A DNA stretch of 64,000 bases. It comes from Streptomyces coeruleorubidus (GTDB lineage: Bacteria; Actinomycetota; Actinomycetes; Streptomycetales; Streptomycetaceae). A program made the position numbers and the translations under genes. Below are positions 23,774 through 32,185 of the stretch, one piece after another; position 1 is the stretch's first letter, and the number at the start of each line of letters is the position of its first letter. The notes below the pieces were generated by a model. It ran no database searches. It had not been told where the DNA came from and was given only the letters and a program-made list of their open reading frames with translations. The stretch spans positions 248,001-312,000 of the forward strand of contig NZ_CP023694.1 in the NCBI RefSeq assembly GCF_008705135.1, in the 5' to 3' direction.

Positions 23774-24922
23774 ATGACCACCAGCACCGGCTTCGACATC
23801 CGCAGGATCGGCGGCCGCATCGGCGCCGAGATCCACGGTGTGGATCTCTCCGGCGACCTCGAACCCGCCCTCGTCTCCGAAATCAACTCCGCGCTTCTGG
23901 AACACAAAGCGCTCGTCTTCCGCGATCAGCAGCTCGACGACGCGGGCCAGCTCCGCTTCGCCTCCCTCTTCGGCGAACTCACCACCGCCCACCCCACCGT
24001 CCCCTCCGTGGACGGGCAGCCGCAGATCCTGCCTGTCGACGGCGACGAGGGCATCCGCTCCAACGTGTGGCACACCGACGTCACGTTCGTCCGAACGCCC
24101 CCGAAGGCGTCCACGCTGCGCAGCATCGTGGTCCCGCCCTACGGCGGCAACACCCTCATCGCCAACTCGGCCGCCGCCTACCGGGATCTGCCCGAGCCGC
24201 TGCGCGAGCTGGCCGACAAACTCTGGGCCGTACACACCAACGCCTACGACTACGCCGCCCCGAAGAGCGAAAAGGCGGCCGAGTACCGAAAGCGGTTCGT
24301 CTCGCGCAAGTACCGCACCGTCCACCCGGTCGTCCGCGTCCACCCCGAGACCGGCGAGCGAGGCCTGTTCATCGGCGGCTTCGCCCAGAGCATCGTCGGC
24401 CTCGGCCCGTCCGACTCCCGTGACCTGCTGCGCATCTTCCAGTCGTACGTCACCCGCCCCGAGAACATCGCGCGCGTGGCCTGGACGCCGGGCGACCTCG
24501 TCCTCTTCGACAACCGCATCACCCAGCACTACGCCCCCGACGACTACGGCGACCTGCCCCGCCTGCTGCACCGGGTGACCGTCGCCGGCGACGTCCCCAC
24601 CGGGATCGACGGCACCCCCAGCCACGTCCTCGAAGGCGACGACGCCTCCCACTACACCCCGCCGTGGCCTGAGTCGCGACAGGGCCGCCGGAAGGGAACT
24701 CGTGCCCCTGCCGGCGGCCCTGGCTCTCGTCAGGCGTCCGCGTCGACGCGCGGGAGGGAGCCGCCCGCGACCTTCCGGCCGGCGTCCGCCGACTCTTCGG
24801 TGAGCCGCTCCATGCCGCTGGTGTGCTTCAGCGGCTTCTCCTTGATGAACAGCACGGCGATCAGCGCGAGCGCCGCGAACGGGGTGGCGACGAGGAAGAG
24901 TTCGGCGGTCGCGATCCCGTAG
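23774..24922 (+). CDS. TauD/TfdA-family alpha-ketoglutarate dioxygenase, probably read through its natural stop
   Basis: Fe(II)/2-oxoglutarate dioxygenase. The facial triad is visible: HxD in NVWHTDVTF (about residues 100-102) and distal His in NRITQHYAPDD; the 2-oxoglutarate Arg is in RLLHRVTV. N-terminal GAEIHGVDLSGDL and IGGFAQSIVGL are typical of TauD/AtsK sulfonate or alkylsulfate oxygenases, which release sulfite or sulfate. Conserved homology ends near residue 297 (SHYTPPW). The remaining 85 residues are low-complexity and pass through a terminator hairpin and 190 bases antisense to the MFS gene, so the native end is probably a TGA at 24670-24672, one frame over. Confidence 0.85.
   Translation: MTTSTGFDIRRIGGRIGAEIHGVDLSGDLEPALVSEINSALLEHKALVFRDQQLDDAGQLRFASLFGELTTAHPTVPSVDGQPQILPVDGDEGIRSNVWHTDVTFVRTPPKASTLRSIVVPPYGGNTLIANSAAAYRDLPEPLRELADKLWAVHTNAYDYAAPKSEKAAEYRKRFVSRKYRTVHPVVRVHPETGERGLFIGGFAQSIVGLGPSDSRDLLRIFQSYVTRPENIARVAWTPGDLVLFDNRITQHYAPDDYGDLPRLLHRVTVAGDVPTGIDGTPSHVLEGDDASHYTPPWPESRQGRRKGTRAPAGGPGSRQASASTRGREPPATFRPASADSSVSRSMPLVCFSGFSLMNSTAISASAANGVATRKSSAVAIP
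24681..24721. terminator. Bidirectional terminator hairpin
   Basis: Perfect 11-base stem AGGGCCGCCGG / CCGGCGGCCCT around a 19-base loop that itself pairs GGG with CCC. It lies between the convergent dioxygenase and MFS genes, 9 bases beyond the out-of-frame TGA and 8 bases past the MFS stop. Confidence 0.8.
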
Positions 24923-26352
24923 GCGTGCTCCACGATCTCCCGCATCGGCGCCGGCAGGGCGGTCATGTCGGGCACTCCCCCGTGCCCGGCCTGGCCTCCG
25001 CCCTCGACGGCACCGCCCGCGTCCTTCAGGCTCTTGGTCATCTCGGAGGTGACACGGTTGGCCAGGATCGCGCCGAGCACGCTGGTCCCGATGGTGCCGC
25101 CCATGCTGCGGAAGAAGGACAACACCGAGGTGGCGGCGCCCAGTTCGGCCGCAGGCACGTCGTTCTGCGCGGCCAGCACCAGGTTCTGCATCAACATGCC
25201 GACACCGATGCCCATGACCGCCATGTAGACGCTGAGGAGACCGAAGTGGGTGTCCGTCCCGATCGTGGAGAGCAGCCCGAGACCGACGGTCATCGTGACG
25301 GCGCCCACGACGAGGTACACCTTCCACCGGCCGGTCGCGCTGATGATCTGCCCCGCGACGGTGGAGGAGACCAGCAGGCCCAGGATCATGGGCAGGCTCA
25401 TCAGGCCCGCGATCGTCGGGGACTTGCCGAGGGAGACCTGGAAGTACTGCGACAGGAAGACCGTGCCGCCGAACATGGCCACACCGACGAGGAGGCTGGC
25501 GACGGTGGTCAGTGCCACGGTGCGGTTGCGGAAGATGCCGAGCGGAATGACCGGCTCGGCGACCTTCGCCTCGACGAGGACCGCGAGGACCAGCAGCACC
25601 GCTCCCCCGCCGGTCAGCGCGGCGGTCTGCCACGACGCCCAGTCGAACTCGTTCCCGGCGAGGGTGACCCAGATCAGCAGCGCGCAGACACCCGCGACGA
25701 TCAGGAAGGCGCCCAGGTAGTCGATCTTCGCCTCGCGGCGGACGGTGGGCAGGTGCAGCGTGCGCTGGAGCAGGGCGATGGCGAGCAGGGCGAAGGGCAC
25801 TCCGATGAAGAAGCACCAGCGCCAGCCGAGCCACGAGGTGTCCACCAGGACGCCGCCGATCAGCGGTCCGGCCACGGTGCCCACGGCGAACACGGCGCCG
25901 AAGATTCCCGCGTACTTGCCCAGCCTGCGCGGCGGGATGATCGCCGCCATCACGACCTGCGCCAGTGCCGTGAGACCACCGGCACCGATGCCCTGGGCCA
26001 CACGGCTGAAGATGAGCAGCTCCACGTCGTGGGAGAAGCCCGCCAGCAGCGAGCCGACGACGAACAGGCCCAGCGAGAGCTGGAGCAGCAGCTTCTTGTT
26101 GTAGAGGTCGGACAGCTTGCCCCACAGCGGCACGGTCGCCGTCATGGCCAGCAGCTCGGCGGTGACGACCCAGGTGTAGGAGGACTGGCTGGCCCCGAGG
26201 TCGGCGATGATCCGGGGCAGCGCGTTGGACACCACGGTGCCGGCCAGGATGGCGACGAACATGCCCGCCATCAGCCCCGACATCGCCTGGAGTATCTGCC
26301 GGTTGGACATGGAGGACGGTGACGCCTCTACGGGCGCCGCTGAAGAATTCAC
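24730..26352 (-). CDS. MFS drug exporter, DHA2 (EmrB/QacA) family
   Basis: Proton-driven multidrug efflux protein of 540 residues with about 14 membrane helices. Motif A is WGKLSDLYNKKLLLQ, motif C is AVGTVAGPLIGGVLVD, and the N-terminal ILAGTVVSNALPRIIADLG is typical of the subfamily. The GTG at 26352 (VNSSAAPVEAS) is the first sensible start, with AGAG upstream. It lies 137 bases downstream of a TetR regulator gene on the same strand; this regulator-exporter order is common for inducible drug efflux. The 3' end meets the shared hairpin at 24681. Confidence 0.92.
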   Translation of the reverse strand: MNSSAAPVEASPSSMSNRQILQAMSGLMAGMFVAILAGTVVSNALPRIIADLGASQSSYTWVVTAELLAMTATVPLWGKLSDLYNKKLLLQLSLGLFVVGSLLAGFSHDVELLIFSRVAQGIGAGGLTALAQVVMAAIIPPRRLGKYAGIFGAVFAVGTVAGPLIGGVLVDTSWLGWRWCFFIGVPFALLAIALLQRTLHLPTVRREAKIDYLGAFLIVAGVCALLIWVTLAGNEFDWASWQTAALTGGGAVLLVLAVLVEAKVAEPVIPLGIFRNRTVALTTVASLLVGVAMFGGTVFLSQYFQVSLGKSPTIAGLMSLPMILGLLVSSTVAGQIISATGRWKVYLVVGAVTMTVGLGLLSTIGTDTHFGLLSVYMAVMGIGVGMLMQNLVLAAQNDVPAAELGAATSVLSFFRSMGGTIGTSVLGAILANRVTSEMTKSLKDAGGAVEGGGQAGHGGVPDMTALPAPMREIVEHAYGIATAELFLVATPFAALALIAVLFIKEKPLKHTSGMERLTEESADAGRKVAGGSLPRVDADA

Positions 26353-26489
26353 ATCGTCTCTTTCACGGTGTTGATGGCGGGCGATTCGCGCGGCACACGA
26401 CCGTGGGCGCGCGAACGGTCCGAAAACCTGGGGCTCTTGGAGAATGGGCCGGGACGGACCTGGGTCCCGGAGCGATGAGCGGCGGCTGC

Positions 26490-27194
26490 CTACCGGCCGG
26501 CCGGACCGGTCGGTCCCGCCGGTGACGGGGCCGGAAGCCCCGCTGCGAGATGCTCGAACGTCTCCCGGAAGACGTCCACGAAGGCGAGTTCGTCCTGCCG
26601 GACGCACCAGTGCTCGACGGCGACCCGGACGGCCGCGATGCCGACAGCGGCGAGCAGACGCGGATACAGGCCCAGCGCCCGCCTCCTTGGTTCGTCGTCC
26701 GGCGACCCGGGCCCCGCGCGGTCCTCGGAGAAGAGCGGTGAGCCGGCGCCGACGCGCTCGGCGAGCGCTTCGGCCAGGGCGAGTTCATCGGCCATGTGGG
26801 CGCCGAGACTGCGGGCGAGCAGGTGCGGTGAGCGGCGCAGCACCTCGGAGTGCAGGCGCCACAGGTCCTGCTGCTGCTCGATTTCCGCCAGCTCGGCCGC
26901 CATGGCGTCGCGCAGGGCCTCCAGCGGGGACATCTCGGTGGGCGCCGCCCGTACGGCGTGCCGGACCCTCGCACTCGCGTCCGCACCGATCATGACGAAG
27001 ACGTCGTCACGGGAGTCGAAGTAGTTGAAGAACGTCCGCGCGGACACCCCGGCTGCCTCGCTGATCGCGTCGACGGTGACGTTCTCCGCCCCGTGCTCCG
27101 CCGCCAGACGCACCGCGGCCGCCACCAGGGCGGCCCGGGTCGCCCGCTTCTTGCGCTCACGCAGCCCGACGCCGGCCGGGTTCCCCTCCGTCAT
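26490..27194 (-). CDS. TetR-family regulator of the adjacent MFS exporter
   Basis: Repressor of 234 residues. Helix-turn-helix at about 20-62 (AAVRLAAEHGAENVTVDAISEAAGVSARTFFNYFDSRDDV split across helices 1-3) and a C-terminal ligand domain rich in Ala and Leu with LWRLHSEVLRRSP. Upstream of its start lies the inverted repeat at 27198-27218. It precedes the exporter gene on the same strand, so it probably represses itself and the exporter and responds to an exported compound. Confidence 0.87.
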   Translation of the reverse strand: MTEGNPAGVGLRERKKRATRAALVAAAVRLAAEHGAENVTVDAISEAAGVSARTFFNYFDSRDDVFVMIGADASARVRHAVRAAPTEMSPLEALRDAMAAELAEIEQQQDLWRLHSEVLRRSPHLLARSLGAHMADELALAEALAERVGAGSPLFSEDRAGPGSPDDEPRRRALGLYPRLLAAVGIAAVRVAVEHWCVRQDELAFVDVFRETFEHLAAGLPAPSPAGPTGPAGR

Positions 27195-27197
27195 GGT

Positions 27198-27218
27198 TGC
27201 ATGGTACGCAAAAATGCA
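27198..27218. promoter_or_regulatory. Candidate operator of the MFS-associated TetR
   Basis: TGCAT-N11-ATGCA inverted repeat directly before the tetR ATG, in a locally AT-rich patch (GCAAAAATGCA). A second TGCA follows at once, so the site may extend leftward-promoter control. Confidence 0.5.
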
Positions 27219-27241
27219 GGCTCTGCAAAAACCCGGCGACG

Positions 27242-27790
27242 TCAGTCGCCCGTCGTCCTGGTCACCAGTGCGCTGTACCCCAGTTGCAGCGCGTCCGCGC
27301 CGGCCAGGGCCGTGAGCGTGCCCATGGCGATGCGGGTCGGGCGGGGCCACAGGAACTGGCCGGCGGTCAGGGTCGTGGCGACCCAGACGCTCATGCAGAA
27401 CGGACAGGTCGCGAGTTCGCCGACGGTGTGCTTGCCGTGCTCGGGGCGCGCCTCCTCGTGCAGTTCGGCGGGGCCCTGCGGTCCGACGTACCTCGTGAAG
27501 GGAGCCCGCAGCGGGCTGGTCACCGATGCCTTGCTCAGCAGCCGGCTGAGCCGGAACGTGGCCACCGAGGTCAGCACCACGTCCCACGGCTCGGGCCGCT
27601 CGGGCAGCGGGCGTCCGTGGCGCCGTACCGCCGTCGTCCAGGCCGCCGTGTACGCCGTGAAGCCGGCCATTGCCGCGAGATAGCCGCCCAACGGCCGTTC
27701 GTGCCCTGCCCCATACGTCCGCCGGGTGCGCTGGAGGAGCCCCTGGAGCCGCCGTGCGAGGCGGCTGTCAGTCACTGTCGCCGTGTCCAC
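27242..27790 (-). CDS. DUF1360 membrane protein
   Basis: Protein of about 182 residues with two to three hydrophobic segments. The family core is LSRLLSKASVTSPLRAPFT, then ELHEEARPEHGKHTVGELATCPFCMSVWVAT, with the conserved CPFC motif at the membrane edge. In Bacillus the relative YjcL/CotJ-region proteins are sporulation-linked, but function is unknown. The start is uncertain: I use the GTG at 27790, which overlaps the end of the Rieske gene by 23 bases; a GTG at 27775 is also possible. Confidence 0.72.
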   Translation of the reverse strand: MDTATVTDSRLARRLQGLLQRTRRTYGAGHERPLGGYLAAMAGFTAYTAAWTTAVRRHGRPLPERPEPWDVVLTSVATFRLSRLLSKASVTSPLRAPFTRYVGPQGPAELHEEARPEHGKHTVGELATCPFCMSVWVATTLTAGQFLWPRPTRIAMGTLTALAGADALQLGYSALVTRTTGD

Positions 27791-28748
27791 GGGCGGCACC
27801 TGGTCGCTTTCCGCTCCCCTGTCCGACCAGCTCCCGGTCGTTCTCCTCATGATCTCCCTCGTCCTCGTGGCGCAGGCGTACCTCGACATGGCCGTCGGTG
27901 ATCCGGGTTTCGAAGGCGGGCTGAGGGGCGGTGGCCGGGCCGCGTACGTTCCAGCCGTCGGCGAGGCGGAAGACGCTGCCGTGCCACGGGCACCGGACGC
28001 ATCCGTCGGCGACGGTTCCCTCGGAGAGCGGTCCCGCGAGGTGGCTGCACCGCTCGGCCAGCGCGTGGATCGCTCCGCCGGGTTCGCGTACCACCAGCAC
28101 CGGCACGTCGTCCACGCTGCGCCGCACCGGCTGACCGGCCGGAAACTCGCCCACGGTGCCGATCCGGTGCCAGCCCTCCGTGACGACGTGCGGTACCTCT
28201 TCGGCGTGGTTGGCGCCGGACGCCTGCCGGTAGGCCAGGTGACCGCCCAGCATGCCGCCGGCTCCGACCGCCGTCAGCCCCAGATAGCCGTACGCCCGGC
28301 CCGCCGCTTCGCGTCCCTTGACCCGGCAGGTGAGCGAGGCGGCGTACAGACCGACGGCCGTGAGGTTGCTCAGCGCGTGCGCCAGACCGACGCGCTGCTG
28401 CTGACGGTGCAGGTCCGCCCAGTCGACCCAGCCCGCCAGGGCCGTGGGCGCGGCGGCGGCCAGACCGACGCCGACCAGCATCGCCGACTCGCGGGAGCGG
28501 CCGGGCCGCAGGTCCAGGACGGCCGCCGACAGCCAGCTGCCGATCGGCACCTGCACCATCAGCGGATGCACCGGATGCCCCAGCCACCTGCCGTGCAGCA
28601 GATCCCGGCCGCGCCCCAGCGGCAGGGCCCGCACACCCCTGCGGAGCAAGTCGATCACCGCGTCGGCCCGAGGCTCCCGCTCCAGGCGGTCCAGCAGCCA
28701 CAGGACCCGGTTCTGCCCGATCGGCCGACGACGTGGCGTTGCGCTCAT
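27768..28748 (-). CDS. DUF2231 membrane domain fused to a Rieske [2Fe-2S] domain
   Basis: Protein of 326 residues. The first 190 hold a DUF2231 region with four membrane helices (LGHPVHPLMVQVPIGSWLSA; His residues may bind haem or metal). Residues about 205-300 are a Rieske ferredoxin with ligands CSH and CPWH (CSHLAGPLSEG, CVRCPWHGSVF). The fusion is a membrane-bound electron-transfer protein; redox partners are not encoded next door. The last 35 residues are polar and overlap the DUF1360 gene, indicating coupling. Confidence 0.88.
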   Translation of the reverse strand: MSATPRRRPIGQNRVLWLLDRLEREPRADAVIDLLRRGVRALPLGRGRDLLHGRWLGHPVHPLMVQVPIGSWLSAAVLDLRPGRSRESAMLVGVGLAAAAPTALAGWVDWADLHRQQQRVGLAHALSNLTAVGLYAASLTCRVKGREAAGRAYGYLGLTAVGAGGMLGGHLAYRQASGANHAEEVPHVVTEGWHRIGTVGEFPAGQPVRRSVDDVPVLVVREPGGAIHALAERCSHLAGPLSEGTVADGCVRCPWHGSVFRLADGWNVRGPATAPQPAFETRITDGHVEVRLRHEDEGDHEENDRELVGQGSGKRPGAARGHGDSD

Positions 28749-28858
28749 GGTCAGCCGGGTCCCCACCGGCACCGACGGCAAACGGGTCCGGAGGATTACG
28801 GCCGGGCAGGCCGGGAACGCGGTGCGCTGAACCAACCCGAAGCGAGGCCGGTGCCGCG

Positions 28859-29272
28859 ATGACCGAGTACGAACGTTCCCGCACGATGCCCGCACAGCCC
28901 GAGCAGGTCTTCGACCAGGCCGCGAACATCGGTCAGTTGGACACCTGGCTGCCGGAGGCCCTGCACGTCGAGGCCGAGGAGCTGCCCGCGGTCACCGTGC
29001 ACGAGGACCGCACGGACGAGGACACCTCCGCCCTGCTGCGTGCCCAGCGCGACCAGATGCGGCTCGAATGGGGCACCCGCGACCAGGGCAGCTACACGGG
29101 CTGGCTCCAGGTCGCCGGGATCGGCGGCGGAGCCAGTGAGGTGACGGTGCACCTGTCCTTCTTCGACGACAGCCACGACCCCGGCGAGACGATGGTCCGC
29201 GACGCCCTGGACACCAGCCTCCAGCGCCTGGAGGAGCAGGTGCGGCTGCGCGTCGACCACCCGGCCGGCTGA
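28859..29272 (+). CDS. SRPBCC-fold (polyketide cyclase/START-like) protein
   Basis: Small protein of 137 residues with the helix-grip pattern: TEYERSRTMPAQPEQVFDQAANIGQLDTWLP at the start and a long C-terminal helix DALDTSLQRLEEQVRLRVDHP. Such proteins bind hydrophobic ligands. Divergent from the Rieske gene with a 110-base gap, and 16 bases ahead of the next small gene. Ligand unknown. Confidence 0.8.
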   Translation: MTEYERSRTMPAQPEQVFDQAANIGQLDTWLPEALHVEAEELPAVTVHEDRTDEDTSALLRAQRDQMRLEWGTRDQGSYTGWLQVAGIGGGASEVTVHLSFFDDSHDPGETMVRDALDTSLQRLEEQVRLRVDHPAG

Positions 29273-29288
29273 TCCGGGACCGCCTGCC

Positions 29289-29597
29289 ATGGCACGCGTC
29301 AAGCAGTACGCCGTCGCGGCGTCCGGGCAGTGGACCGACGAGGAGGAAGGCCGGCGCCGCCTGCCGTCCGGCGAGGTGCACGCCTGGGAACCGGGGCTGA
29401 ACCAGACCGTCTGCGGCCTGTCCCTCAGCCGCTCCCGGCTGGTCCGCTTCCCGCACGTCACCTGGCAGGACACCTTCCCGGAGTCCGGCGGTGCGGCGGA
29501 CCGCGTCCGGCGCCAGTGCCCGCGGTGCGCCTCGGTCGCCGGTCGCCGCGGCCAGGACGCACGTCCCCGGTGGCAGCGCACGAACCCGCGGCCGTGA
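29289..29597 (+). CDS. Small conserved Cys-containing protein of unknown function
   Basis: Basic protein of 102 residues. The recognisable block is SGEVHAWEPGLNQTVCGLSL, then SRSRLVRFPHVTWQDTFPES and CPRCASVAGR; the pair Cys (VCGL) and CPRC could form a zinc knuckle. I recall similar hypothetical proteins in Streptomyces but no assigned function. Follows the SRPBCC gene closely and is probably cotranscribed. Confidence 0.65.
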   Translation: MARVKQYAVAASGQWTDEEEGRRRLPSGEVHAWEPGLNQTVCGLSLSRSRLVRFPHVTWQDTFPESGGAADRVRRQCPRCASVAGRRGQDARPRWQRTNPRP

Positions 29598-29749
29598 CGC
29601 GGTAGAACCGATTCCGTCCGGCACGACGGTCCTGCTCGCGGCCCGGACATACGGCTTGGCGAGGACGGCAATCATGGAGACGACCAGGGCCCGCCTGGGA
29701 AGCCACGGCTGAGGACGGGCGCCCCAGGGCGTACCGCCCGGCCACGACA

Positions 29750-29782
29750 GGCGCGGGGGCCCGTACTCGGCGCCCCCGCGCC
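29750..29782. terminator. Bidirectional terminator hairpin
   Basis: Eleven-base perfect stem GGCGCGGGGGC / GCCCCCGCGCC around an 11-base loop, between the convergent small gene (ends 29597) and the SDR gene (ends 29808). Confidence 0.8.
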
Positions 29783-29807
29783 GACCCGTAAGGCGCCCGC
29801 CATGCCG

Positions 29808-30797
29808 TCAGGCGCCCGCCGGGCCGTGCGTCGCCCGGCGCCCGGCGGCCACGGCCGCTCCCACCAGCGCTGCGGCGACGGCCGTCCTGCGCAGCGCGGT
29901 GCGCCGCCGGCCGCCCCAGCCGCCGTGCACCGCCCCCTCCCCCTCGGCCGGTACGTGCAGCGTTCCGTGTGTGGCCGGGGCCTCCTCGTCGTGGGACAGG
30001 TGGGTCTTGTCCGTCTGGCGTGCCATGGCCCGCTCCGCGAGCCCGGGTGCCATCCGGGACTGGCGGACCAGTGCGCGGCCCGCGGGGCCGACCACCACTT
30101 CGCGACGCGGCCGGCGGACGAGTCGTACGACGGCCCGGGCGACGCGCTCGGGGCTGTAGACGGGAGGCATGGCCACGACCTTGCGCCCGGTGTAGTTGGC
30201 CGCCTGCTGGAAATGCGGCGTGTCGATGGTCGCGGGCAGCACCGTGCACACCTCGATGCCCTTCACACCCTCCACCCGGAGCTGCTGCCGAAGGCTGGAG
30301 CCGAGCCCGCGGACCGCGTGCTTGGACATGCCGTACGGGTGGCTGTACGGCTGCGCCACGGCACCCACGATGGACGCGATGTTGATCAACGTGCCCGTGC
30401 CCTGCTCCCGCATCACCCGCAGAGCCGCCCGGGCCCCGTGCACGTAGCCCATGACGTTGACGTCCAGGACCTTGCGGAAGTCCTCCAGCGGTACGTCCTC
30501 GAAGCGGCCGAAGGCGTTGACGGCCGCGTTGTTGACCCAGACGTCGATGCGGCCGAACTCCTGCACGGCACGCCGCGCCAGGTCCTCGACCGCCTTGGCG
30601 TCCGTCATGTCGGTCGGCACGACCAGTGTCCGTGCCCCGCGGTGCTTCGCACACGCGTGGGCCGCCGCCTCCAGCGCCTCTTCGCGGCGCGCGGCCAGCA
30701 CCACGGCGGAGCCCTTGCGCGCGAACGCCTCCGCCGTGGCCCGTCCGATCCCGCTGGACGCTCCGGTCACCACCACCACGTGATCGCGCAGTCCCAT
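29808..30797 (-). CDS. Short-chain dehydrogenase/reductase with C-terminal membrane tail
   Basis: NAD(P)-dependent SDR of 329 residues. Cofactor motif TGASSGIG at residues 12-19, NNAA at about 90, catalytic Ser in IASIVGAV and YxxxK in YGMSK. Classical SDRs end near 250; the extra 80 residues include a polar linker and a hydrophobic segment (TAVAAALVGAAVAAG), so the enzyme may be membrane-tethered. The ATG at 30797 has GAGGAGG upstream. A GGGTAC element on the minus strand at 30866-30861 may be a SigB-type -10 but no clear -35 is seen. Confidence 0.87.
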   Translation of the reverse strand: MGLRDHVVVVTGASSGIGRATAEAFARKGSAVVLAARREEALEAAAHACAKHRGARTLVVPTDMTDAKAVEDLARRAVQEFGRIDVWVNNAAVNAFGRFEDVPLEDFRKVLDVNVMGYVHGARAALRVMREQGTGTLINIASIVGAVAQPYSHPYGMSKHAVRGLGSSLRQQLRVEGVKGIEVCTVLPATIDTPHFQQAANYTGRKVVAMPPVYSPERVARAVVRLVRRPRREVVVGPAGRALVRQSRMAPGLAERAMARQTDKTHLSHDEEAPATHGTLHVPAEGEGAVHGGWGGRRRTALRRTAVAAALVGAAVAAGRRATHGPAGA

Positions 30798-31016
30798 CCC
30801 GTGCCTCCTCACGTTCTGCCCGAGCCGGGCGCCCTTCTGCCCGCCTCCGCGACGGACCGAGTACCCGGCACGGCCGTGTCACCGCAGTATTGCTTTATGC
30901 CATGGTTTGTCCTGCCGTGGCCGCGGCACTCGGGGCACGCGCGAGCGTCCAGCCGACGCGTCCGGCCCACGCCGCGCGATCCGGTCCCGGTGACGGGGCA
31001 GAACAGAGGGTGACCG

Positions 31017-32111
31017 ATGACGACGATCGGTGTTGAAGAGGAGTACCTGCTCCTCGACCCGGTTACCGGGCTGCCGGTACCGCTGGCCGACAAGGTGCGC
31101 GCCGCGGCGGGTCTGGCGCATCTCGTGGCCGACCAGGAAGTGCAGTGCGAGCTGCTCCAGGCGCAGGTCGAGGTGGCCACGCCGGTGTGCGGCACATTGG
31201 AGGAGGCGGGGGGACATCTGCTGCGGCTGCGGCACGCCATCGGAGCGGCGGCCGAAGCGCACGGCTGCCGGATCGCCGCCTGCGGGACGCCTCCGCTGCG
31301 CCATCGTCACCCGGTGGCCGTCACCGACCAGGCCCGTTACCGGGCCATGCTCACGCAGGCGCCCCAACTGGTGGCGGAGCAGCTGGTCAACGGCATGCAC
31401 GTGCACGTGGCCGTGCCCAGCCGCGAGACGGGCGTTCAAGTGCTGAATCGGCTCCGGGTCTGGCTGCCGACCCTGACGGCCATGTCGGCGAACTCCCCGC
31501 TCTGGGACGGCCACGACACCGGCTTCGCCAGCTGGCGCACCGTGATCTTCGGCCGCTGGCCGGTCAGCGGTGCGCCCCCGTTCTTCCGTGACGTGGACGA
31601 CTACGACCGGCGCGTGACGCGACTGCTGGAGACCGACGTGATCTCGGACACCGGGCAGTTGTACTGGCAGGCCCGTCTGTCGGCCCGGTACCCCACCGTC
31701 GAGGTGCGGTGCCTGGACGTTCAACTGCGCGCGGACGACGCGGTCATGCTCGCGGGCATGACCCACGCGCTCGTGGACACGGCCATCACGGAAACGGCCG
31801 CCGGGGCGCCGGTGCCCGACTGCGCGCCGGAGCTTCTCCAGGTGGCTCTGTGGCATGCCGCCCGGCACGGGCTGAGCGACACCTTGATCTGCCCGAGCGG
31901 CCGGCCGCGGCGGGCCGGCGACGTGCTCTACCAGCTCCTGCGGCACGTCGCACCGGCACTGGACGCGTCCGGCGCGACCCGGCAGGTGACGGCCCTGGTC
32001 CACCGGCTTCTCCAGAACGGGACCGGGGCGGACAGACAGCGCGCCGCTCTCGCCGAAGGCGGCATACGGGCCGTCACCGACCTGATCAGCACGGAAAGCA
32101 GCATGGCGTGA
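31017..32111 (+). CDS. Carboxylate-amine ligase, glutamate-cysteine ligase 2-like (YbdK family)
   Basis: ATP-grasp-unrelated GCS2 fold ligase of 364 residues. The N-terminus [13 protein letters not shown] carries the Mg/ATP-binding glutamates; [16 protein letters not shown] and [22 protein letters not shown] are typical later motifs. Family members make gamma-glutamyl-type amide bonds weakly with Glu and Cys, and the true substrate is usually unknown. In Actinobacteria, mycothiol is the thiol, so a glutathione role is unlikely. Divergent from the SDR gene (219-base gap) and closed by the hairpin at 32126. Confidence 0.88.
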   Translation: MTTIGVEEEYLLLDPVTGLPVPLADKVRAAAGLAHLVADQEVQCELLQAQVEVATPVCGTLEEAGGHLLRLRHAIGAAAEAHGCRIAACGTPPLRHRHPVAVTDQARYRAMLTQAPQLVAEQLVNGMHVHVAVPSRETGVQVLNRLRVWLPTLTAMSANSPLWDGHDTGFASWRTVIFGRWPVSGAPPFFRDVDDYDRRVTRLLETDVISDTGQLYWQARLSARYPTVEVRCLDVQLRADDAVMLAGMTHALVDTAITETAAGAPVPDCAPELLQVALWHAARHGLSDTLICPSGRPRRAGDVLYQLLRHVAPALDASGATRQVTALVHRLLQNGTGADRQRAALAEGGIRAVTDLISTESSMA

Positions 32112-32125
32112 TTCCCTGACCGGCC

Positions 32126-32145
32126 GGGGCCGTGGTCGTGGCCCC
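32126..32145. terminator. Hairpin between convergent genes
   Basis: GGGGCC stem paired with GGCCCC across an 8-base loop, between the ligase stop (32111) and the SPFH gene stop (32186). Confidence 0.6.
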
Positions 32146-32185
32146 TGGGCGGCCCCTGCCCCTTCGGTCACACCCCCGACTGCTG

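Noticed and set aside
23615..26125. 836-codon minus-strand frame through tauD and the MFS gene
   Set aside because: Arg/Gly-rich composition and no domains; it is a shadow of two real genes on different frames.
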